Assembly (NCBI GenBank): GCA_946803715.1
Contig: CAMPET010000039.1
Coordinates: 183,389-197,686, forward strand
Reading direction: 5' to 3'
Length of the DNA stretch: 14,298 nt
Origin: Beroe ovata
Lineage: Eukaryota; Ctenophora; Nuda; Beroida; Beroidae
Within the stretch, counting starts at the first letter, position 1; the number at the start of each line of letters is the position of its first letter. Positions 8,901-14,298 of the stretch are shown piece after piece. The notes under the pieces are model-generated. The model was not told the origin of the DNA. It searched no databases and saw only the letters and a list, made by a program, of their open reading frames with translations. Position numbers and translations under genes: made by a program.

Positions 8901-10817
8901 ATTTTTCTGGTGTTTGTTATTCTACCGTCAAACTTCATATTTTCAGAGGAAAGCAATTTCAAGTCAGGGGACGATTTTGTGATACCACCTTTGGAAGATG
9001 CTAAGAATTTCATTGAGGCAGCGAAAAATGGAGCCTCAGTCGCTATAGGTTGGTGTCATGAGACTGATTGATTGATTTTGAAGTGGTAAGAGTCAAGTCA
9101 GAGTAGTGTCAGCAGTCAGATTAGTGTCAGCAGTCAGGATTAAGTAGTCTGAGGAAAACATGGTAGTACAAACAAATCTCTAGATTGAGTAGATAATCAG
9201 CAAAATGGTGTCACAAATGGTGTCACGACGGTATCGCATGTTTTTGGCACCAACATGGTAATTCCTCTTCCACAGGACTCGTTGCCAACATCATAGTGAT
9301 GCTTATCACATTCCTATCCTTCTTCAAGTGCTTCGAAACATGGTTTGCTTATCTTGCCATGTGTATCAAGTGGGACATGACCTTCACAGTAAGTATTATC
9401 TCTCGTCTTCAGAAATTGTATATCCGCGAGAGCTAGACGCGGAAATCATAATCTTGATTTTAGCTCTTGAATCTCCAATTTCTGTGGCCGAAACCTAACG
9501 CATCTACCCTCCCTTTTCAGAAACTTATTGGCTACATCTTCATACCCTTTGCATGGATGCTGGGAATAGAGGAGAACCAGTGCCAGGATGCGGGCGAGCT
9601 ACTGGCCATGAAAATACTGGTCAACGAGTATGTTGCCTACCTTAAACTAGCGGAGAAAGTGAGGGTAAGTATGGAAGTTTTTCATCAATAGCCTCGTCAA
9701 AGTTTCTCTTTTCACCAGTTTCGGTAGAGGAGGGGATATGAACGACTGTGTGGTAACTGGTAATTGACCTAACCTTAACCCTATAATACCTTGGGATCAT
9801 CTTGAAATTTGGTCCGTTTTTCGATGTTCTGAAAGTGTGTTTCAACTTTCATGACAAGTTTTCATGTTGGTTTTATCTGAAATTTTCATTCTTCCCTTAA
9901 GGATAATGTGATAAGCACAAGAACAGAGGTCTTGATGACATATGCATTGTGTGGATTTGGTAACATAGCCTCAATGGGTATACAGGTACGATTTGAGCGT
10001 GCTGTCTTTGGTGTGTATTGCGTTTTTGCCATGTATTGCTGTGTTGGAGAAAAAAATTTGAACCGCCCTTGTCTGTGTATGACATACACAGACACTAGGG
10101 CGGTTCAAAATTTTTTCAAAACTTTTTCAAAACTGTTTGTGTGTGTGTGAGTGTGTGATTGTGTGATTGTGAGATTGTGTTGAGTTTGTTTTATTTGATT
10201 TTGCTGTGTAAGTGTATGCTGCTGCTGCTGCTGTGTGCGCTTCTCTGTGCATGAAGCATGATGAATGATGATCCATGAGACATAATTCACCAAACTACTA
10301 AAAACCGAATTTGATATACCGGTTGCTGTCTATATACTCATATCCGCAAGCAATCAATTCTTGCTGCGACATGTCTTGATCATGGTTTTTGAAGTTGGAT
10401 TGAATATGATAAGAATTTCTTATTTTTCTTTTTTGGTTTTGAATGTGGGCATTCTGAATGTGACATCTCTTTACTGTGAAGAACACTGAACAACAGCATC
10501 TCACATCAACATGTTTGCTCGTAATTCCTTCTACAAATCACTATGATTACGTTGCAACGAATGGTTTCCCCAACCATGATTCATGAATCAGCAATCAGGA
10601 TGAATCACAAGCATATGAAATGTGGCACCAGTTTCTAGCTGAACCCCCCTCTCCCCCCCTCCCCCTCCCCCCTCAGGTGGGTGCATTGTCAGTTATGGCA
10701 CCCAGTCGGAAATCGGACCTGGCAAAACTGGTGTTCAGCGCCATGTTGGCGGGCACAGTTGCGTGTCAAATGACAGCATGTATTGCGGGAATACTCTTGG
10801 ATGTCGAGGATTCGTAA
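5753..10817 (+). CDS. Concentrative nucleoside transporter, SLC28/CNT family (12 exons, start exon uncertain)
   Basis: Sodium- or proton-coupled uptake of nucleosides across the plasma membrane. Exons: 5753-5956, 6274-6447, 6592-6762, 7026-7212, 7363-7557, 7724-7900, 8071-8187, 8947-9048, 9276-9388, 9521-9664, 9902-9985, 10677-10817. All junctions are GT...AG and phase-compatible, giving 602 residues plus the missing start. Counted from exon 2: polar N-tail 1-68 with a PPAY motif; three hydrophobic helices at about 78-175; the conserved transporter core from about 184 on, with [11 protein letters not shown] at 332-342, NEYVAY at 515-520, CGFGNIAS at 545-552, and MAPSRK and [15 protein letters not shown] in the last exon. 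These are hallmark CNT blocks. The residues matching bacterial CNT substrate ligands (TE after Gly-Met; Glu516; Phe547, Asn549, Ser552) are intact. The Gly-Met pair is as in human CNT2. The tail after the last helix is unusually short. Confidence 0.96.
5957..6273 (+). other. CNT intron 2
   Basis: 317 bases, GTGAGT...TTTCAG. AT-rich with a short GA run near 6196-6208. It holds no repeat family or secondary exon that I can support. A second AG at 6231-6232 is out of phase with exon 2, so the acceptor at 6273 was chosen. Confidence 0.8.
6274..6447 (+). CDS. CNT exon 3: first two membrane helices
   Basis: Starts [11 protein letters not shown] after AG 6273, phase 0, and ends ILYGIYL at the donor TTG|GTGAGA, phase 0; 58 codons. 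Two hydrophobic segments, [20 protein letters not shown] and [20 protein letters not shown], match the extra N-terminal helices that animal CNTs have and many bacterial CNTs lack. The FCxxH-K start is typical of the segment preceding TM1 in animal CNTs. Confidence 0.9.
6592..6762 (+). CDS. CNT exon 4: third membrane helix and basic loop
   Basis: Acceptor CCTATTTCAG at 6591; donor CCCAG|GTATGA at 6763; phase 0 at both ends, 57 codons. A loop ending in EKSVPKVN is followed by the helix [20 protein letters not shown] and a strongly basic stretch (EKNRKRKAQ), as expected for a helix with its following loop on the cytosolic or interfacial side. Confidence 0.88.
6831..7022. repeat. 37-bp minisatellite in intron 4, ending at the splice acceptor
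   Basis: Five copies of a 37-base unit begin at 6831, 6868, 6905, 6942 and 6979; the last has a 7-base insertion. Each starts CACGCATTTGTT(A/G)AC, contains ATGAC...GTCAT as an inverted repeat, and ends TCATATT. The next position in register is the exon 5 junction itself, TCATATTCAG|GCACTTGGTGGAC. A degenerate further copy may start near 6801. Confidence 0.92.
7026..7212 (+). CDS. CNT exon 5: start of the conserved transporter core
   Basis: Starts [17 protein letters not shown] after AG 7025, phase 0, and ends IFL plus one base at CTGG|GTAAAT, phase 1. It holds two helices and the re-entrant-region sequence [16 protein letters not shown], matching the family blocks FGG-I-LLFLFSK and WGLGLQ-LLILKT-PG. 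The acceptor is the one that continues the minisatellite register of intron 4. Confidence 0.95.
7291..7320. repeat. 15-bp direct duplication in intron 5
   Basis: CCTGAAAATAAGTTT occurs twice head to tail at 7291-7305 and 7306-7320 within the 150-base intron 5. No function is inferred. Confidence 0.85.
7363..7557 (+). CDS. CNT exon 6: re-entrant segment and core helix
   Basis: Acceptor CCCGCGCAG at 7362; donor ATGG|GTAGGT at 7558; phase 1 at both ends. It encodes [13 protein letters not shown], a polar loop ([19 protein letters not shown]), then [20 protein letters not shown] and VLQVII. FVFG followed by a loop and LP-VVFFS is the expected order in CNTs. Confidence 0.95.
7724..7900 (+). CDS. 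CNT exon 7: substrate-selectivity loop
   Basis: Acceptor GTATTTCAG at 7723; donor GCAG|GTACAG at 7901; phase 1 at both ends. It contains the most diagnostic CNT block: [27 protein letters not shown], then [16 protein letters not shown]. Gly337-Met338 (codons 7801-7806, numbered from exon 2) correspond to the human CNT1 Ser319/Gln320 and CNT2 Gly313/Met314 pair that controls pyrimidine versus purine preference; Thr339-Glu340 are the conserved substrate and cation site residues. Confidence 0.97.
8071..8187 (+). CDS. CNT exon 8: helix continuing the substrate site
   Basis: Acceptor TTTAACTCAG at 8070; donor GCGAG|GTGGGT at 8188; phase 1 at both ends. It reads [20 protein letters not shown] and then [18 protein letters not shown], matching the family order AG-VLGAY...LI-ASVM-AP-ALA-SKL-YPE. 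The position corresponding to human CNT1 Ser353 / CNT2 Thr347 is Gly371 here, followed by the usual Val. Confidence 0.95.
8188..8946 (+). other. CNT intron 8 with CRE palindromes and G-rich motifs
   Basis: The longest confirmed intron (759 bases). It opens with three copies of TTGTCATGGTGA (8201-8249). Four perfect TGACGTCA octamers lie at 8362, 8452, 8659 and 8744, each near a GGAGGGGG run, so the segment looks built from a repeated CRE plus G-run module. An imperfect hairpin pairs 8562-8582 with 8591-8611. No coding exon is expected or seen. Confidence 0.8.
8947..9048 (+). CDS. CNT exon 9: cytosolic loop with conserved amphipathic segment
   Basis: Acceptor CATATTTTCAG at 8946; donor TATAG|GTTGGT at 9049; phase 1 at both ends. 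It reads [20 protein letters not shown], then [14 protein letters not shown]. The acidic loop is family-variable, but EAA-NGAS at its end is the conserved start of the next core segment. The split Glu codon (G|AG) confirms the phase. Confidence 0.93.
9104..9226. repeat. Two short direct duplications in intron 9
   Basis: TAGTGTCAGCAGTCAG occurs at 9104-9119 and 9122-9137, and AAATGGTGTCAC at 9203-9214 and 9215-9226. Both lie in intron 9 (9049-9275), adding to the many small tandem duplications in this locus. Confidence 0.75.
9276..9388 (+). CDS. CNT exon 10: core membrane helix
   Basis: Acceptor CTCTTCCACAG at 9275 (phase 1 in) and donor ACA|GTAAGT at 9389 (phase 0 out). It encodes [20 protein letters not shown], then [17 protein letters not shown]. 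The LVANI-V-LI-FL-F pattern matches the CNT helix after the EAA-NGAS segment. Confidence 0.95.
9521..9664 (+). CDS. CNT exon 11: second re-entrant motif and NE(F/Y)VAY signature
   Basis: Acceptor CCCTTTTCAG at 9520; donor GTGAGG|GTAAGT at 9665; phase 0 at both ends, 48 codons. It contains [14 protein letters not shown], typical of the family, and the signature [14 protein letters not shown]. The family motif is usually NEFVA; here Phe is Tyr (codon 9629-9631). The adjacent Glu516 matches the conserved substrate and cation binding Glu. Confidence 0.96.
9902..9985 (+). CDS. CNT exon 12: substrate-site helix
   Basis: Acceptor TTCCCTTAAG at 9901; donor ATACAG|GTACGA at 9986; phase 0 at both ends, 28 codons. 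[20 protein letters not shown] is followed by NIASMGIQ. Phe547, Asn549 and Ser552 align with the CNT substrate ligands. Compared with vertebrate CNTs, roughly 14 residues of the loop between exons 11 and 12 appear to be absent, so a very short extra exon in intron 11 cannot be ruled out. Confidence 0.95.
9986..10676 (+). other. CNT intron 12 with foldback and simple repeats
   Basis: 691 bases. It holds a long inverted repeat (10050-10116, listed separately), a GTGTGATT-rich tract (about 10137-10185), five CTG triplets (about 10218-10232), and an unusually pure C-rich tract with only a few T (10645-10673) just before the acceptor at 10676. A 68-codon open frame on the minus strand is not supported as a gene. 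Confidence 0.8.
10050..10116. repeat. Near-perfect foldback palindrome in intron 12
   Basis: The left arm 10050-10081 pairs with the right arm 10083-10116 around a single-base loop. The inner 11 bases (GTCTGTGTATG) pair perfectly. A two-base bulge follows, then the AACCGCCCT/AGGGCGGTT block and an A/T end with one mismatch. It could be a remnant of a foldback or MITE element whose inner part is lost, or a template-switch palindrome. No clear target-site duplication is seen. Confidence 0.85.
10677..10817 (+). CDS. CNT exon 13: last conserved helices and stop
   Basis: A C-rich tract ending CCCTCAG (10676) precedes [20 protein letters not shown], then [20 protein letters not shown] and LDVEDS with TAA at 10815-10817. 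MAPSRK and [14 protein letters not shown] are near-invariant in animal CNTs. Only about six residues follow the last helix, whereas vertebrate members carry an extracellular tail of tens of residues. A weak donor (TTC|GTAAAG) overlaps the stop, but its phase does not join any downstream open frame that I could find. Confidence 0.93.
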   Translation: MGALSVMAPSRKSDLAKLVFSAMLAGTVACQMTACIAGILLDVEDS

Positions 10818-11290
10818 AGTCATGCTTGCCACGAGAATGTGACGTCCTCCATCCCCTACTACAGCACTTCTCACTGCAGAACGTGATTTAGATGACTTCA
10901 TGCGCGACTCCTTCATAAACTACTCCTTCATAAACGCTCTTCCACTGATTGGGAATTCTCCAAAAAACCTGACCAAATAGTTCAGAGGTCGTGACGTCAA
11001 CTTGACACATTTTTCTCTGACAACTCTGCATAATATTATGTTGGACATAACAAGCAATGAAAGACACTCCTTATTTTCACCACGTGTTTTCTTAGTGCAA
11101 AGGGGACAATGGGGGATGTTATAGCTAAACTAGAAACTGTTCCATCTGTACCACACTTATTGAGAGTCCCTTTCAAATTGAGACTGGTGGAATATATATT
11201 GGATCCATGCTTTGTGATAACTGATGATATTGAATTTTAAACAATGCTGGGCTGGGTTTTGTCAGGTTTTTACCCAAATTTACCATTAAA
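10818..11290 (+). other. CNT 3' UTR with possible tail-coding remnant and poly(A) signal
   Basis: Frame 10843-10980 after the stop reads on to DLDDFMRDSFINYSFINALP and IGNSPKNLTK with TAG at 10978, containing two N-glycosylation sequons (NYS, NLT) like the extracellular tail of other CNTs. It includes a frame-keeping 15-bp duplication (10907-10921, 10922-10935). ATTAAA at 11285-11290 is the first plausible poly(A) signal; the transcript would end about 20 bases later. The site is predicted from the hexamer only. Confidence 0.45.
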
Positions 11291-13268
11291 ACAATACTTG
11301 AATGGTTTTTATAAAGACTTACACACTTTTTATGTATAACACTATTTAGTTTTTATTCTATAAAAGACTGTACTTTGGTCATGATATAATTGTAAGGACA
11401 TTTGGATCATTCCTCCAAAAACTGCCTCGAATGATATAGGTAATGATATAGGTATGTAATATCGTAAAATTATTTGACTTCATATATAGCGATTAAAGAT
11501 ACAAGCTGCACAAATTGGAGTCTCCTTCAGGTATTCTCGGAAATTTGGGAAAAAATATTTCCTTGCGTTGTCTGCTAGCGCTCTGCTCTCTGCTCCCATG
11601 CAGTAGCTACACGTCCTCATGAATTATGAATAACCTAATTCAAGTCCTCAGCTCAGCACAATCTCTAGTACTGAACGCATAGATTGAGCTAGATTCTACC
11701 CATATGATAAGTTCTGTGTTATATGCGTGGACCCCTGCACATTACATTTACAAGACACATGTAACTCATGAATATTAGAGAATAGTAGCGCGGGTTATAA
11801 TCAGCCCCCCCATGATCATGTCCCATGTTATAATCCCTCCTCATTCCTCATGATCCTTCTCTTCTCGTCCCTTGTTAATAGCTTCTCCTCCTAGCTTCTC
11901 CTCCCAGTCCTACTGAGATATTTCCTGCTCCTTCCTAACACTGTATTTAGTAGGATTCGCAGATAAGTCTTACTTGAAGTTGAATTTATCCCTGTTATGA
12001 ATTTCTCAGGGGCGTTACCGATGATGAATTTTCCTTTTTCTTCGCCCAATTCACAATAAAAATTCTTCACCATTTCTCACTATTTTTCACCACCGGTAAC
12101 GCCCTATCTTTCAACTTCACTTATTATTATATTATATTTGCACTCCCAAATGTAATTGGCCCTTGGTCACGAAATCCTGGCAATTTTTCTCTCGAGGGAA
12201 ATATATCCATTTCCAAAGCGAAACCTCGAGTTTTGACTTTTGTCTTTGATTTATATTTGTACACTGTAGCCAGTCGTACGCAGAAATTTGTTGTCGAATG
12301 TAATGCGTTTGTCGTGTAGTAGCCTATTATGGTTTTGTGGTAAACGAGCATCCTCTGTTGTTCAGACCTCTGAAATTCTCCCATAAATTAGGATAACGAC
12401 TCCAGTTTGCTTACTCAGCAATGAATTCTTTTAGATTTATGCTTCGTTATCAAATATCATGATGAGTATCTTTGCAGCTACCAACGAGACGTATTTTTTG
12501 CGTAATTTTTGCTGAACCTGTTTTGAATGTAAAATCATATTGTCTGGGCGTCCAATTTGGGCGTGATTGATCAGCGCAATCGAGAATTGTGCACCCTATA
12601 ATTGCGCTCATGTTTGTGTCCAATTTGCACCCAGTGCACAGTTTTCGCGCCGAAATATAGCGTCTTGACGCAAAGTTTCATCTTTTCAAACCTTAAAATT
12701 GTTAACGAAGTCATGCATAATGCATAACTAGTGAAATTAGTAATTACAACTATGAACATGAATTTTTATCAGATTCAGAGCAGCGCAGTACTAGCATCCG
12801 CGATGATGTTATATCGGATGAATGTTTCATGATGTGGAATGAAACCTAGTTTCATGATCAGAGAAAAATAGCAATCTAGCTGGGTACGGAATATTCAATA
12901 TATGCGATTTATAAGTACAACTATACATCGCGGTAATTATGGTCATATTCTGGATGTTTCCTCGATAATCGCTGCTCGGCGGCGTATTGACGTTTTTCCC
13001 GGGATTTTCCCAAAATTGTGCTCATTATTTTTTGTCGAATTTTTGTTCGAATAATAATGATATATTTACCGCTGTTAACATATTATTATTATGCCGCGTT
13101 ATTTCTAGGAAAATGGGTCAACATTGCGGTTATTACTTCTTACTTCTTACATTACTTCTTATTCGTTTTTCAATCTCCGAGTTTAACCAAGTTTAAAGTA
13201 GCCTCTGTAGGACTAGGTCAGCTGTAGGGAAATCGTCTCTGATTGATCTGTGTAGCTAGTGCTCGTTA
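11291..13268. other. AT-rich intergenic DNA
   Basis: No exon with paired splice sites is convincing on either strand. Minus-strand open frames at 11891-12073 and 12127-12384 lack family features. The only structured item is the MITE-like element at 12010-12104. Near 12990-13200, low-complexity TTCTTACTT sequence yields hydrophobic but unsupported frames. Confidence 0.5.
12010..12104. mobile_element. MITE-like element with terminal inverted repeats
   Basis: GGGCGTTACCGATG at 12010-12023 faces CACCGGTAACGCCC at 12091-12104. The arms match at 13 of 14 positions, and at 17 of 19 when extended inward. The 67 bases between are AT-rich and non-coding. The size (95 bp) and structure fit a tiny non-autonomous element or its remnant. 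No clear target-site duplication is visible, so an ordinary inverted repeat is the alternative. Confidence 0.45.
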
Positions 13269-13310
13269 CCAATTCTCTAGTTACGATCACTGATGATGTA
13301 AACCTATAAA
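13269..13310 (+). promoter_or_regulatory. Possible core promoter (CCAAT and TATA) for the right-end gene
   Basis: CCAAT at 13269-13273 is followed by a TATA box in good context, CCTATAAAGAGGGG (TATAAA at 13305-13310). Transcription would start near 13335 and reach the coding exon at 13864, either unspliced or through a 5' UTR intron ending at AG 13842. Only motifs and position support this. Confidence 0.3.
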
Positions 13311-13597
13311 GAGGGGTCATCCTGATCCATCATCTTCCATCGATCATTCTAGAGAATGAACAAGGGTTTCTTATCGAGTTAATGTTATTGATCGCATAAA
13401 CTTGACATATTCTTCTCACGGAAATATAATTCATTAATTCAACAATGAGTTGGCGTATAGGCTCACCTATTGACGTCATCGTCATATCAATAGAATAATG
13501 ACGTAAATCTAACTGTGACGGAAAACTAACTATAATCATTCTAGCTAAAATAGTCCGTTATCCACTGACGCGTCGCTGCATCATGGCATATCTTAAA
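13311..13597. other. Possible 5' UTR or intron of the right-end gene
   Basis: If the TATA box at 13305 is used, this segment would be transcribed. It contains one TGACGTCA octamer (13471-13478) and a second partial site (TGACGT near 13499). No long frame is present on the + strand. Confidence 0.35.
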
Positions 13598-13775
13598 CAT
13601 GTCATTAGCATGTCATTAGCAAGTCATTAACATGTCATTAACATGTCATTAACATGTCATTAACATGTCATTAACATGTCATAAACGTGTCATAAACCTG
13701 TCATAAACGGGTTACGTGTTATAAACGTGCTATAAGCATGTCACCAACATGTACCAACGCCCAACGTGTCATGAG
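13598..13775. repeat. 11-bp CATGTCATTAA minisatellite
   Basis: Ten clean 11-base units run from 13598 to 13707 and then decay to about 13775. There is an ordered shift along the array: ATTAG at the left, ATTAA in the middle, ATAAA at the right. This suggests expansion from the middle outward with ageing at the edges. Confidence 0.93.
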
Positions 13776-13863
13776 CGTCATTGCCGTGGCAACTGGACGT
13801 GTGGTCATAGAAACATGACATACTAATATCGTTAGTTTGCAGGTCCCTAAATAGCTTCATACC

Positions 13864-13911
13864 ATGCCAAGACGCTCAGTTGGGACTCTCTTTCAAGATC
13901 ACTTCAACTCG
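13864..13911 (+). CDS. Unrecognised gene, exon with candidate start (partial)
   Basis: ATG at 13864 opens 16 codons, MPRRSVGTLFQDHFNS, ending in phase 0 at TCG|GTATGG. An in-frame TAG at 13852 lies just upstream, so if the exon starts at AG 13842 this ATG is the first codon; a start at AG 13852 would make the exon internal. It joins the next exon across a 160-base intron. The product is not recognised; a basic start and a phenylalanine-bearing motif are all that can be said. Confidence 0.55.
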
Positions 13912-14071
13912 GTATGGGCCTTCTAAAGTCCGATGGATTGATCAATGTGCTCATCAAATTTAACTTTTTATACCGATATTTGATAGGTGGATTCCTAATC
14001 AATCTCCACAGTCGGATCATATCCATGCACAGAGCTAATTAATTAATTAGTTAATTGCCTATCTCCCCCAG

Positions 14072-14209
14072 ACGGGGGATGATCAGAAGAGGGTGCATGG
14101 CATCACGTTGAAGAAGAACAGTGATTTCTCTTCCCTTACGGCCAAACAAGACTTCTACACGGATCATACGTCCAAATCCCCAACTATTGAAGAGGATAGT
14201 GATGAAGAG
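14072..14209 (+). CDS. Unrecognised gene, next exon, running toward the telomere repeat (partial)
   Basis: A strong acceptor (ATCTCCCCCAG, 14071) opens 46 codons in phase 0, ending in phase 0 at GAAGAG|GTAATG. The peptide is hydrophilic: TGDDQKRVHGITLKK, a serine/threonine-rich middle, then an acidic end (TIEEDSDEE) that looks like a casein-kinase-2-type phosphorylation stretch. No membrane segment or known domain is seen. The next exon must lie beyond the TTAGGG array or be missing. The matching phases of the two exons argue for a real spliced gene. Confidence 0.65.
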
Positions 14210-14232
14210 GTAATGTAGAGATGTTACCATGG

Positions 14233-14298
14233 TTAGGGTTAGGGTTAGGGTAAGGGTAAGGGTTAGGGTTAGGGTTAGGGTTAGGGTTAGGGTTAGGG
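14233..14298 (+). repeat. Telomeric (TTAGGG)n array, 11 hexamers to the window end
   Basis: Three TTAGGG, two TAAGGG variants, then six TTAGGG fill 66 bases without interruption to the last base. The G-rich strand runs 5' to 3' toward the right edge, as at a real right-hand chromosome end. Variant units near the proximal edge are normal for telomere bases. A short interstitial telomeric repeat inside an intron is the alternative and cannot be excluded from 66 bases. Confidence 0.97.

Noticed and set aside
8573-9013. 146-codon minus-strand frame over intron 8 and exon 9
   Set aside because: It overlaps a confirmed exon on the other strand and reads low-complexity runs from the G-rich motifs; no domain is seen.
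10298-10504. 68-codon minus-strand frame in intron 12
   Set aside because: It has no recognisable transposase or other domain, and the frame is not extended by neighbouring sequence.
10814-10880. Extra splice from a donor at 10814 to acceptors at 10864 or 10879
   Set aside because: The donor phase (2) leads to an immediate TGA with either acceptor, so no longer tail can be formed that way.
11891-12384. Two minus-strand frames of 60 and 85 codons
   Set aside because: They have no family features; one runs through the inverted-repeat element, and no promoter or splice support is visible.
12987-13227. Hydrophobic + strand frames resembling a signal peptide (MGQHCGYYFLLLTLLLIRF)
   Set aside because: The hydrophobic core comes from a TTCTTACTT low-complexity tract, and the frame stops at once after it without a mature part.

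Overview
This window looks like nuclear DNA from an animal, most likely an aquatic invertebrate. The reasons are one clearly spliced gene of a metazoan solute-carrier family, short introns of about 130 to 760 bases with GT...AG borders, many micro- and minisatellites, and vertebrate-type TTAGGG telomere repeats at the right edge. There is no sign of bacterial gene organisation. The species cannot be named from the sequence alone. One N at 2155 marks a draft assembly.

The centre (5753-10817, + strand) is a concentrative nucleoside transporter (CNT, SLC28 family), rebuilt here from 12 coding exons with phase-compatible splice sites. They give a 602-residue protein from the second coding exon to the stop, including the TEAP substrate loop, an NEYVAY signature and the CGFGNIAS and MAPSRK blocks. 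The start codon lies on an upstream exon. Two candidates are given: 5435-5473 (good Kozak context) and 3287-3316 (near-perfect donor). The base-selectivity position reads Gly-Met, as in human CNT2, which suggests a purine preference. The short end after the last helix may be a real C-terminus or a frameshift, because CNT-tail-like sequence follows in other frames.

Left of the gene (1-5400): a 15-bp tandem repeat, a possible terminal exon of a neighbouring + strand gene (272-327), several minisatellites, a long TG/TCTG microsatellite, and otherwise AT-rich DNA without recognisable genes. Right of the gene (10818-13270): 3' UTR and AT-rich intergenic DNA with a small MITE-like inverted-repeat element.

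At the right end, two phase-0 exons (13864-13911, 14072-14209) belong to a second, unrecognised + strand gene. It may be served by a CCAAT/TATA pair near 13270-13310. Its last visible donor is only 23 bases before eleven TTAGGG-type hexamers that run to the end of the window, in the orientation expected at a chromosome end.

The most unusual features are these. Intron 4 carries a 37-bp minisatellite whose unit looks like a copy of its own 3' splice junction. The acceptor and first bases of exon 2 are duplicated 114 bp upstream. The palindrome TGACGTCA occurs eight times, about 0.2 being expected, with four copies paired with G-rich motifs in intron 8. A near-perfect 32-bp foldback sits in intron 12.
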